NCBI GenBank assembly: GCA_000328365.1
Contig: KB310375.1
Span: 58,327-122,326 of the forward strand
Origin: Capitella teleta
Taxonomy: Eukaryota > Annelida > Polychaeta > Capitellidae
Reading direction: 5' to 3'
DNA length: 64,000 bases
Part shown: positions 11,473-21,833 of the stretch, one piece after another
How positions within the stretch are numbered: the stretch's first letter is position 1
Layout of the letters: each line of letters starts with the position of its first letter
Program-made: the position numbers and the translations under genes
The notes under the pieces: model-generated
Told to the model about the DNA's origin: nothing
Database searches by the model: none
Seen by the model: the letters and a program-made list of their open reading frames with translations, nothing else

Positions 11473-13030
11473 ATTCACACTGGACGATTTGTAAGGGTGA
11501 AATGATTGAATTATTGGGCTTGTTCATCACATTGGATGTCTCCTACGCAGCCTCCTTAACTGGTATCAACAATATGAATAACGTATGATTGTTATGTAAT
11601 AGCTAATATAAACACACAATCTCCAATGTCGCAGAAAGTTTCAGGTTCGTTCTTTCTGGGAAGAATGCTCAAAGATTTACGTATGTTGAAAATGACTGAT
11701 ACGTGTATCTAAAGTTTGTACCTGATTTTTGCACGAGATGGAAATGATTAATGAACCTGCTTCTGAAATTTTATACAGGAACATATAGTTATTTAAAGCT
11801 AACATATCGTAATGGAAAATCGCCTTTCACCAATAATTATGTCATAATAAACTTCTAATTTTCACATGAATACATCACAAAACATCCATTATAATCATGT
11901 CTCACGTGAATAGTTGTTGACTTCACAATAAATTACACGATTTTAACATTTTATACGACGCCGGCTGGATTCCGCGAACGGCGTGAAATTTCAATCCGCG
12001 CATAGCGAGGATATTTACATTTCGCGACGTTCGCGTGATCCGTGCATCTAACATTTTAATTAGTGTGGACTCATTTTGGGCCTGACACGGTAGGGCGGAT
12101 CCACGGCGATTAGCCATAGTATAGGGCTAACCTGAACAATGATTGCTTGTTGAATGATCATCGTTTGCTGGGTCTTCAATCAATTATGTCATACCACGTG
12201 GAGAAATATTCGTCCAGGGACCAATGTTCTGTTCTGCAATTAATGTACAAGAGAGTGTCACATGATTGATAGACCCCAGATAGGTGGCCCAACAGTAGTC
12301 ATGGCTTTTGGATTGTGGTTTTACGACAGCCGTCTGTACAACCGCACGATTTTGCGATTTAGGTGCGGCAACCTCGTGTATGCGGGATACATGTCTTATG
12401 TATGAATAGACAAATATTGAATAATAATTGATTGACGAATGAGACTCATTGCTGACAATTTGGGACTTTCTAAGAAATACACAGTGAACATATTTCAAAC
12501 CAATCGTGCAAGCAGTCTAAATTTATTTCATACGTTACCATAATTTCTCCGAAACCACGCCCTTTCAGACCCTTAATCCTAATACCTGCTTCCGCATTCC
12601 CCAAGCAGCGCAATTTCCAAAGGAGCCAGTAGCGACTGACCCTTCGTTGATTGTTCAGTCTTGAGGGCAGCACATGAACCTGTTCAGCATTTGCTCTTCC
12701 AGTGTTAAACATGCTCATAGTCACAGTTGGGGTTTGCGAGAGGTTTACTCGATATCGACAAACAAATCTCGATTTCATCTCCTAACGCAAGATGCTCTGT
12801 GTAAACATCGGATCATATGTGAACGAACATGGGTGTGCCAAGCCTCGCACCAGGGGAGTACGTACATGTGTTATATCATGGCTCGATCCCAGTTACTGTA
12901 AGGCAGCTTTACCGTTATTATGCCTTTATAACCGATTGCGAAAAAGAAGTGCGGGGAAGAGACACAGCGCAGTGTTATGCAACACAAAAGAAACGATATT
13001 GTACTGCTACGGAAAAAAAATCAAGTCACG
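11473..13030. other. Intergenic with a CpG-rich patch
   Basis: Mostly AT-rich. About 11955-12050 is unusually rich in CpG, with several CGCG and TTCGCG words, including the near-palindrome CGCGACGTTCGCG. Between 12674 and 13240 all three plus frames are open for 60-90 codons each. None resembles a known protein, so I make no gene call. Confidence 0.4.
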
Positions 13031-13094
13031 AATATAGAGAGGAATTGTTTTATAAATATAGAATATAGAGAGGAACACAACTGTTTTATAATAG
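13031..13094 (+). repeat. Tandem duplication, two units of about 32 bp
   Basis: Two adjacent copies both begin AATATAGAGAGGAA and contain TGTTTTATAA. They differ by a small insertion in the second copy, consistent with a local slippage duplication. Confidence 0.75.
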
Positions 13095-13591
13095 ACCTAA
13101 ATAACCAAGTGATGCTGTATGTTTTGGATTGTTACTTTCCCGTTGGCACTAAAACACCTTGGAAACCAAATGGATTGGTCAAGATAAAAACTCTCGATTT
13201 CACCTGGAATTGCAGCCAACACAAGCCATTAGGAATATAGTCCGATTCAGACACCTTGATGGAGAATTCTAGTTAAGAAGTTGGTTCAACATTACGTTTG
13301 ATTACAATGTTGATTGTGGTCTTGGTCTATAGAAAGGAGCGTCTGATTCCTACACCAGTTTGGCGAAAGGAGTTAAGCTAATATATTTTTTTCAACCATT
13401 TATCGTTTTGAACTTGAAAAAGATTGTTTCACGATGAAGTGATGATCTACCTCGCACTCAACCAGACGGTCAATCAATAATTCAATCATATAAAGTTAAC
13501 TCGAAGCAAACATTTCCCTGGGTCCATGTGTCTGAACGAAGATGATCTCTGACACTTAGTATATATATCAGCCGCTCGAATGATTGTACAG
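13095..13591. other. Intergenic, nothing recognised
   Basis: AT-rich DNA between a small tandem duplication and a hairpin. No motif was recognised. Confidence 0.45.
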
Positions 13592-13629
13592 CCAAATATA
13601 CACTCATCCCCTAAGTGGGTGTATATTGG
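13592..13629. other. Inverted repeat, hairpin-forming
   Basis: The arms read CCAAATATACACTCA and TGGGTGTATATTGG around a loop of about 9 bases, with one mismatch and one bulged base. No run of T follows it and no gene adjoins it, so its function is unknown. Confidence 0.5.
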
Positions 13630-14583
13630 ATTTTATGAGATAGCGGATTAATTGGCGGCTTCCTGACCCACAATTCCTTGCACCTTCAATTGCCCAATTA
13701 GCCATTTGGTCTCTGAGGATCCGGAGGTAACTCCACCCTTTCGTGTAAGAGGGTCTGATCAATTACACTTATCACCACTGTGCAAGACCCGAGAGCGAGT
13801 ATAGCCAATCACTATAATATAATGAATCGAATTATCTATCTGTGTGATTATGGTTCCAATATCATAAAATAAGTAAGATCTTCTATACTCTCTTTCTATT
13901 CACAGCCTAGAAGGCGCCTGAGTATTGAATGCGGGATCAAGCAGCTGAGCCCTTTTCTGTATGTGTTTTGAAATAGCCAGCTGACGACGATTCAACATTT
14001 GCATACATGTAAAATATGACGATAGTACAAGGGTGACAAAACGAAAAAAGATATTGCAATTATTTATTGGCATAGTCAGCCAAATAGCAATGCATGGTAT
14101 TTGCTGCCACAAGTGTAAATTGGTGGCACCAAAGGGCTTAATACGTAGCATTTTAAATATCAATGAGAACTGGTTGAGTTAACGTGCATCAAATATCCAT
14201 CTCATAGCACATTTAAACCAAACCGTGACTTACAAGCATACACAGCCTGTAAGTGTTATACGGTGCCAAAAGCTCAACACTTAAGTTGAAAGGTTTGTTG
14301 CTCAATTATCCAAGAGTAAATATCCGACAGCTCTTAACAGATGCCCTGAGGACTGAGAGAAGCAACTCCATGTCCAGTTGCATAAATGATTAACCAATGA
14401 AAGCAGTAATGACTCCGATTGCCGACTGTCAATAAAGTGACATAGACATTCCATGGCAGGGTGTACAGATAAACAGCAAATCCATCACTTATCAGTCAGT
14501 ATTCGTGACCTCGCCAATAAAAAACCGCGTTGAAAAATGCTGGTTGGTCTCTAATATCCATTTTTAACCGTCAGAAAATATTA
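13630..14583. other. Intergenic, nothing recognised
   Basis: No coding signal. An 87-codon minus frame (13900-14163) has no recognisable motif. Confidence 0.45.
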
Positions 14584-14745
14584 AATGTATGGCAGTATTA
14601 GTAATGTATGGCAGTATTAGTAATGTATGGCAGTATTAGTAATGTATGGCAGTATTAATAATGTATGGCAGTATTAGTAATGTATGGCAGTATTAGTAAT
14701 GTATGGCAGTATTAATAATGTATGGCAGTATTAGTAATGTATGGC
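14584..14745 (+). repeat. 19-bp minisatellite, about 8.5 copies
   Basis: The unit is GTATGGCAGTATTAGTAAT, first full copy at 14587. Copies are near-perfect; the only variant is TTAATAAT for TTAGTAAT in units 4 and 7. That three-unit spacing suggests a 57-bp trimer was itself duplicated. Confidence 0.95.
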
Positions 14746-15119
14746 TTTACGCAATCAAATTGCTTTCATGCTCGATATTATATATTGTCCAAACTCCACA
14801 AAATTTACACGTCATTCTGAGCAATAAAGACTAATTACCCCCAACACTCTAAATGAGACCGCTTGTGACAAGACTAATTGCAGTCAATGAATGACAAATA
14901 TAGCACAATAAGAGGATTATATAACTTCTTGGGTGCCCCACTTATAAGTATTATACATATAGCCCCCATCAAACTATTCCATCAACAATTTTTTGATGAC
15001 CCAAAACACCCTGACACAATACTCAGCACGAACGAATTAACTCACCATTGCACCAAACACTGACGTTGATATCCTACTCTCTGCTCTCCCTCAGCCATCT
15101 GAAGCTACAGTGGCGTAAT
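14746..15119. other. Intergenic, nothing recognised
   Basis: AT-rich spacer with a 61-codon frame (14878-15063) of no recognisable kind. Confidence 0.4.
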
Positions 15120-15250
15120 CCCGCGTTAAATAGGCGTCTCTCCTCGCGCGCCCCCTCCTAGTGACTCCGACTCACGGCTCGTTCGCGTATAAAGGGGCGG
15201 CGACGGAGCAGAGGCGTCGCAGAGACCTGCGCCTGAGGCTGTGCGATTGC
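15120..15250 (+). promoter_or_regulatory. GC-rich TATA-containing core promoter candidate
   Basis: A GC- and CpG-rich island stands out against AT-rich flanks. It carries a TATA box (TATAAAG, 15188-15194) followed by GGGGCGG, so transcription would start near 15215-15225 on the plus strand. No coding sequence follows; a long (TTA)n tract lies about 240 bases downstream. It could be an orphan promoter or the promoter of a solo LTR fossil. I could not find convincing paired ends or a target-site duplication for the latter. Confidence 0.4.
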
Positions 15251-15430
15251 TCTGCTCGTTACAATAACAGATCAGGTCATGCTAACCATCATTCAAAGCT
15301 ATAGATACTTCCTTGGATACAGAACAGGCATTGTACGGATCTTGTAATCTCCTTGCAATTGCATATGTTACTCAGTGGTATTACGTAACTTACGTTGAAT
15401 ATGCGAAGGAATTCGGGAGATATATCGTTG

Positions 15431-15569
<139 letters not shown>

Positions 15570-16429
15570 GAGAATGCTTTAAATTCACGAATAGCAATAA
15601 TGCAGATGTTGCTGGTGGAGTTTTCACCCGTAAACGAATAACTATGTGTTGTCTTTATCGTTGAATTTTACCGCCAGTGAGGGATTAATTTTGTTTGAGT
15701 TCTCAGTCAAAAGAGACTCTCAGGGTAGTGGGTACTCTCCTGTATATGAGGGCTAAATACAATATGTGTACATGAAACCCTCATACACATAATTGTATGA
15801 ATTTACAAGGGTTGTTAAGAGGCTCCGATACCCGGAACCAGGGGTGGGGTCGCATAGTCACAGATTGTAAAAAAATGCAGCCCATTCTCAATCTCATCAT
15901 GCGAGATATGGGTGACAGCGGACTCTAATTGCGCGCGCATCACGCTGTGTCGAGTACACACGACGTATCTGTGTTATCAAGGAATGCCGTGGTTCTCCTG
16001 TGTTTACACTGCGACTCGCCTCAGTAATAATTAAAACACGAGGAACCAATCTACACACGGGTTTTCTTTTTAACTAACCGATAAATTAAGGTTTACTATA
16101 TTATGAGTACTTCAGTTTTATGTAATAAAATAAGTTTTATAACAGTAATGATTATGAATTCGGCGACGTTCAACTCCACTGCTTGTTGCCATGGCGACGT
16201 ATATATGCGCTTGGATTAATTTTGTGTTTTCAATAAACATGTTAATGTGATCTTCGTCATCGGATTCTGTCCCAACTGATATCATTTTTCTGGTTCTATA
16301 AAAAAAAGGGCTCCTGATTGAGTAGGTTGAAGCTTCAAAACGCACGAGAGATGGTTCAATGATTTCAGGATTGAGCGAATGTGAAGTCGGCAACCCATCG
16401 CCTCCTATGCCCCAGCATGTGTCTGCGGA
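15570..16429. other. Intergenic, partly CpG-rich
   Basis: Holds a short imperfect hairpin near 15743-15792 (TGAGGG and CCCTCA arms) and CpG-containing sequence at 15920-16020. A 120-codon minus frame (16118-16480) has no known domain. Its upstream end overlaps the CRE/CCAAT cluster, so a minus-strand transcript from a bidirectional promoter is conceivable but unsupported. Confidence 0.35.
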
Positions 16430-16983
16430 CCAATTAGTGACGTCATGGGCGCTAATGAAACTACATCGCACGTAAATCATTTCCTACGTTGCATCTCAAA
16501 TTTTGTATATTCATATTTATCGCTTACAATGTGTCTTATTATGTTATATAGGGAAATAACATCTTGATATGTAAGATTATTCATTCGTGTCGTTCCTAAA
16601 AACGTCATGTTTCACTCATTTTCGGAAGTTTTAAAGTCATTTGGAAACTCAACCGTGCGATTAAGCAATTGTAGTTTCGCGTAAGAAGTCAACGGGCCAG
16701 GCTCAACCAATCGACGAGGCTGTCACACTTATACAATGGCTGTAAGCCAATCAAATGCGCCACAGCTCCGATTCGCACTCTCCCATCCAATCTACCGAGT
16801 TGTCATTTTATTTTATTCTGTAAATATAATTCTCTCTTCCGCCATTAAATTTAGGAATGTCCATGGAGCTCCTCTTGTGACATATTTCGAAGGGAACATC
16901 CTGTTTCGTTGATTCAAGATGGAGCAGATAGCAAGCTATATAATTCCGTGCAATCCCTGGGAATGCGTCTTTTAGTCTGTGGT
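16430..16983 (+). promoter_or_regulatory. CRE/CCAAT promoter candidate with possible first exon and splice donor
   Basis: A CCAAT box (16430-16434) abuts a consensus CRE, TGACGTCA (16438-16445). Three more CCAAT boxes lie at 16707, 16747 and 16787, exactly 40 bases apart and all on the plus strand. Downstream are TTCCGCCATT (near 16839) and CAAGATGGAGCAG (near 16917), which resemble YY1-type initiator sites. The ATG at 16919 opens an 18-residue frame that ends at 16975. A donor-like GTG|GTGAGT follows, with its GT at 16982-16983. Together this looks like an NF-Y/CREB-type promoter, a 5' exon with a tiny upstream ORF, and an intron start. The rest of any gene would lie downstream and was not recognised. 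No single element is decisive. Confidence 0.4.
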
Positions 16984-17135
16984 GAGTTTTTTTAGCCTAG
17001 ATCCGCTGTGGTGATGACATGGACATTCCCATGTCTGGAGGTCATTGACCCTCGTGTGCAATCTTAATGAGTTTTCCACCGCGCCAATAAACTTGACATT
17101 TTTATCGTTAATTGAACAACACTGTTTTTTTTTCT
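16984..17135. other. Possible first-intron start, nothing else seen
   Basis: This follows the donor-like site at 16982. It contains a T-rich stretch near 17125 and no coding signal. Confidence 0.3.
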
Positions 17136-17191
17136 TCTGATTATTGATGCCGTCTCTTTTGGCAAAGCATTTTTGACTCTAAATTGAAATA
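17136..17191 (+). repeat. 56-bp direct repeat, copy 1
   Basis: Matches 18069-18124 at 54 of 56 positions by eye, in the same orientation and 933 bases apart. No terminal motifs or flanking duplication tie the pair to a known element. Confidence 0.9.
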
Positions 17192-18068
17192 TATGTAATG
17201 GTTATAATTATTTGGCAATCCCGTTTTTTGATCAAGACTTACGTACGCCTCTTTTAAAAAGTTTTGAATCACTGGAATCACTGGCGCAATGCCTGTCCCT
17301 CTGACTTCATAATACTTCCCTTGGTTATGGGACCCCACAGAGGTGACACGTGAGTCTTCAGCGGGCTATGATCACAAGCGGGCATCAACAACGGAGCACA
17401 CTTCGAAGCCGCCCCTTCAGTGGCTGTTTATAACAGACTTCACCTCTCGACAGCTGCACAGTGGCGTCAGGCATAATATCTTTTCATTTGAGGTTGGGCT
17501 GGTTACGGTGATTTACCTCTGTGACCAGATAATCCCCCTTTGACCAAGTGGCCACCATAGCATCAAAGCTTTCAAACTGGGTTACATCTTGGGTTACATC
17601 TTGTGTTCAGAATTTGACGACGATTTTCATAATAAAAGTAAAATAATAATTATAAATTGGTCTGACGTCAGCATGTATATGACTCTATCATCTTCAACCG
17701 AGCTTAAACTTATTAGTCTTATTATAGTCTCAAATAGCATAAATTTAGTTCATGTTAAACGGTCCACAATAAAATTTGGATGACCCCTGACCTTGTTAAG
17801 TGCAGAATGATTGGAGAGGTCATCAAGTGTTAAATTGTATTGGATGCTGTCTTGTTGTTATGCAAGCAAAAGTGATCACTTCAGCTTAATCTGAATGCCT
17901 CGTTTGTTGTTTTGACACTTCAGTCGAAAGCTATTACATAACATAATTTGACCTCCACAGACGGTCAGTTTTTGGTAAATGGCAAACACCCTCGCCAGTT
18001 GACTTTAGACGCATGTCGAGCGATGAAAGTACTCCTGCTGATTTTCAGCTGATTAAAAACCAAAGATT
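17192..18068. other. Sequence between the 56-bp direct repeats
   Basis: No coding or RNA signal. The direct repeats would bracket this as an 0.88-kb unit, but I recognise no element in it. Confidence 0.4.
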
Positions 18069-18124
18069 TCTGATTATTGATGCAGTCTCTTTTGGCAAAG
18101 TATTTTTGACTCTAAATTGAAATA
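18069..18124 (+). repeat. 56-bp direct repeat, copy 2
   Basis: Partner of 17136-17191. The two differences are single substitutions. Confidence 0.9.
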
Positions 18125-21042
18125 ACGCATGTTACATCAGCAGATGGCTTATCATCAATTGACTATGAAATCCCCCAAATAACATTGTATTATTGAATTT
18201 TGATCCCCAAAAGGAACTGTATTTGAATCTGAAATCCGAACGATGTAGCTAATTACAGGATACCTGACAACATCCGGAAAGCGACAATTTGATTCAGAAG
18301 AGCTTCAAATAATTACTATCAATCTTCTTGAGATAAAACTAGCGTAAAATACTATAACCTTTACAAAGTAATGGTCGTTGAATCTTATGACTAACAATGA
18401 ACAAATTTGGGACGACATAAGTGAGAATATTTGGGTTTGATTAGGCTGTTTTATTGTAATTGCACGTCATTTTAGAATATTGCACAAGTTATATCTGATA
18501 TATTATTCACATAAATGTATTGGTTCAGTATATATTACTATCATGTACATGGGAACTGAACCGCTTTCAGATCCTTGATTAATTAAATTAAACATAATTG
18601 ACATTTTTAAACATTTCAATTTACAGAATTTCAATGTAAATGAGTATGCATAATAATTATGTATGTTCTACTCAACTCATTCAACATGTCAAAAGCACAA
18701 AGCGGCAAAATTCTAATATTTCGTAATAGAGAATTACGTAATTGTAATCGCGAACCAGAATTCAATCCAGAGTATTGAAGACGACCCACGTCATTTCGAG
18801 CCCCTTCAGATCAGAATTTACCAAATTTGAAGTATTATAACAGATGATCACCTCATAACATATAGAACGACCTTTCATATGTGAAATTTGATGAACTATG
18901 AGAATAATTTTACTTATGTATTTACTTAAAAAAAAGCTCAATTTGGGTCGCTCTTATCTTATATCTTATCTTATCTTATCTTGGCATTATATCATTGCTC
19001 CGAAGGGTCTGTTTTATATTCGGTCTGTCATTAGGCATTAGCTCTGATGAGATAAATGCCTCAGAGATCCAGAGAGACCTATTATGTAATAGTATTATTG
19101 AGTTTGATAGCCAAATCAAAAGATTAACGCGTTCGCTGATCCACTTCTATAAAATTGCGCAAATAATATAATTACTGGTTGCATGCCCACCAACAAGTGT
19201 GTGACCATTTATATGACACTGTTCTATACAATACTTAGTATTCTGACTCTTCAGTAGTAATTCAATTACCAGGTGAACATGCTCCTCAGAGAACAGCCAA
19301 ATGGCAGCAATAACTTATCATGATGCATTTGTAACTCATTCCATGTCGCAAATTGCACATCGACAATTTCACAGCTGTGCAAACGCATAAACTGAAAACA
19401 CTGCGAGCCTGCATCGGAAGTCATTCGATGTCATTTGATTGTTGTGAAACTTGACACACTGAACTCTTGCACCGAATTTGCACCAGTCTGCATGCGTATG
19501 TGGGCCGGGCACGTGTCACAAATGCATAAATATATTAAGGTCATTAACTTATATGTTTATGGACAATTCCGATTCATCGTGAGTCAACAGAACAACAGAA
19601 CTGGTGATTAAGGGTTTCAAGTACACAAAGGCCAACACGATCAAAACATGGCCAATGTACTAATGAAGCTTGTGTGTTTTAATTACTCTGGTGGTAATAG
19701 TGTAGAGGTTTCAGCTTTTCGTCCCAAACTGAGATAATCAAATTATACCATAAGTGCCAGGAAGAATATCAGACTGTAATCAAACAATCGCTTACATAAC
19801 CAGCGCAGCTGTTCAGAAAGGCAAACTTTATGGTCGGTTCGGGGATCGCTATCGACCTGAGAAATGGAAAGTGAACGCTTGGTAAACATCAAGCACCTAT
19901 CAGGGATCCGCGACAATGTTTAGCGAGGTAGAAGGGGTCTTAATTCTAGGCACACGGTCGCTCTTTTGACTACAAAAACAGCAAAACACCGCCATTGTTA
20001 TTTGGGGTCGGATTCCTGGATACTTTCTTTTGATTCTTATTCAAGTTTTCATCAAACATATCAGCATAACTGTAGGAGTGCGTGGTTGCTTTTGTGTTTG
20101 TGGGCAAATCAGCTTTTTTCATCAATATCAATAGGTCAAAATTAATCTCAAGTTCACAAAAGATATTACGCATGAGAACATCGTGCAGACAGTTCTGTTT
20201 GGGTGAGAAACTCGCGGTATCTCTCCGCAGTTCACGACTTAACAAATGATTTTAACTAGATCTTGTGTCTAACAGGACGTAGGTAAGGTTTTGTACTCAA
20301 CATCAACTTTTATCAGGCTATTATTATTGAAATATTCCGTCAATTTTAACATTTTTGTAATGGAGTTACGTTTGTGAATTATTATTATTATTTTTTAATA
20401 TTAATTATATAAATTTATATAATTATTTATCATTATTATTATTTTTTGTTTGTTGTGAATACCAAAATTGAAAAACAAAATTTCGTTGACTCGTCAGTAC
20501 TTTGATAGAGTTGAATCGATTCCTTATGTGTAGTTGCCAGTGATTCGATGAGCATCCCTTTATTTGCATTCTGAATTTCAAACAACTATTAATCCGCCAG
20601 ACAGGTGAGCCACATATGCGTTTAGATACACTCAGAGCAACGCAATAACACCACTGTTGAATGTTTAGATGCAATAAATTTAAGCAGCCACCCTACTCTG
20701 ACCCTAGCAGATCCCCTTAACGGCTGCAGAGGCAATTCCTGCCAAGGAGGAGTGGCCAATCCATTGATTCAGCAATAAACATCCGACACCTGAAAAACGA
20801 ATGATCGCATTGTTGATGCTTTTGGCTGAAAGGATGGCTGAAAGGTGAAGCGTCATCGTGCATCGAATATTTACTTCAATTTACACCGTGACACATTAAA
20901 CACATTGGCACACATTGGTTTCCAATGATGTTATTCTTCCTAATGATATGCATCACTGATAGTTATAATTTATGCATCACCGATAGTTTGAGTGTTCACA
21001 CCTCATTTGACACCCAGTGCTTGTGCAGGGGGTTAACCGCGA
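18125..21042. other. Intergenic with a small pentanucleotide repeat
   Basis: A (TATCT)n microsatellite of about 32 bases lies at 18951-18982. An AT-only stretch with ATT runs lies at 20378-20447. No reading frame here has a recognisable domain. Confidence 0.45.
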
Positions 21043-21046
21043 TTAA

Positions 21047-21828
21047 ATCAATTGTGTAACCGTACCAATGATAGAATCATTAGGCAACTGGCTGAAAAAC
21101 TAGGCAAATATAACACACGCCAATTTCACTTGGCCTGAATAGTTATTTTCTATCGAAGCTAATTCTGAATTAGATTGATTCTGAATTCTGATTCTGATTA
21201 GGATTATTTTAATGACTAACAATCATCCCGGCTAAATAGCATGCCAATTCAACGACGGAATTGTTTATGTTTGGCTACTGGCAGTCATCAATCTCGTGTC
21301 ACATCTCTGTCCATCTCGTTTATCCGAATGACCCGCTTGCAAGTTGCTTCGTCATTTACATCCAATCTGCACAAGAGCCATCCGTCACGAAGAGATTGAG
21401 GGCTTTTTAATGTGGCAAAAGACTCTCTATCTCTGATGAATGGTAGACGCGTGCTCTCTTTGAAAGCATTCCTGCGAACTCATCTCGGGTGTCGCCATTT
21501 TTAGTGTCTTTCGAATCCAACATGGAAATGAAAACAGTCAGTAGTGCTTGACTGATGCGCTACTAACCACAAATGATGGATTTGTGTTATTGATACAACT
21601 GGCATGATACATACGTTGATTGGTTTCATTAGTCCTGGAACACTTTAAAGCCCAGCTATCCGTTATATCACAACCAGCATCAAATAAATGCGCCACGATG
21701 GCAATGCCACAAAAATACCCCGACCATTCTATATTGGGAGAGTTGCACTATATATAGTGTGTTAAATTTGCATTGATTTTCAGCCAGTTGCCGAATAATT
21801 ATATCATTGGTACGGTTACACGATTGAT
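21047..21828. mobile_element. TTAA-flanked MITE with 75-bp terminal inverted repeats
   Basis: The left end (21047 to about 21118) and right end (about 21757 to 21828) are inverted copies with about 90% identity, starting ATCAATTGTGTAACCG and ATCAATCGTGTAACCG. TTAA lies directly outside each end (21043-21046 and 21829-21832), which fits the four-base target duplication of piggyBac or Kolobok elements. The 782-base interior has no transposase frame, so it is non-autonomous. The interior includes a 141-base block (21345-21485) also found at 27613-27753 without these termini. A perfect 14-base palindrome sits at the inner edge of the right repeat. The superfamily assignment is inference from the TTAA alone. 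Confidence 0.75.
21345..21485 (+). repeat. 141-bp dispersed repeat block, copy 1 (inside the MITE)
   Basis: Matches 27613-27753 at about 139 of 141 positions, same strand, 6.3 kb away. Similarity stops abruptly at both edges, apart from a 12-base GTCCATCTCGTT shared just upstream. No protein frame is conserved. Confidence 0.9.
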
Positions 21829-21833
21829 TTAAT

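Noticed and set aside
11284-11505. Open frame across the N run
   Set aside because: Nearly half of it is unknown sequence.
12674-13240. Stretch with all three plus frames open
   Set aside because: None looks like a protein; probably chance scarcity of stops.
14866-15275. Solo LTR around the TATA box
   Set aside because: No convincing matched ends, target duplication or second copy in the window; left as a possibility under the promoter entry.
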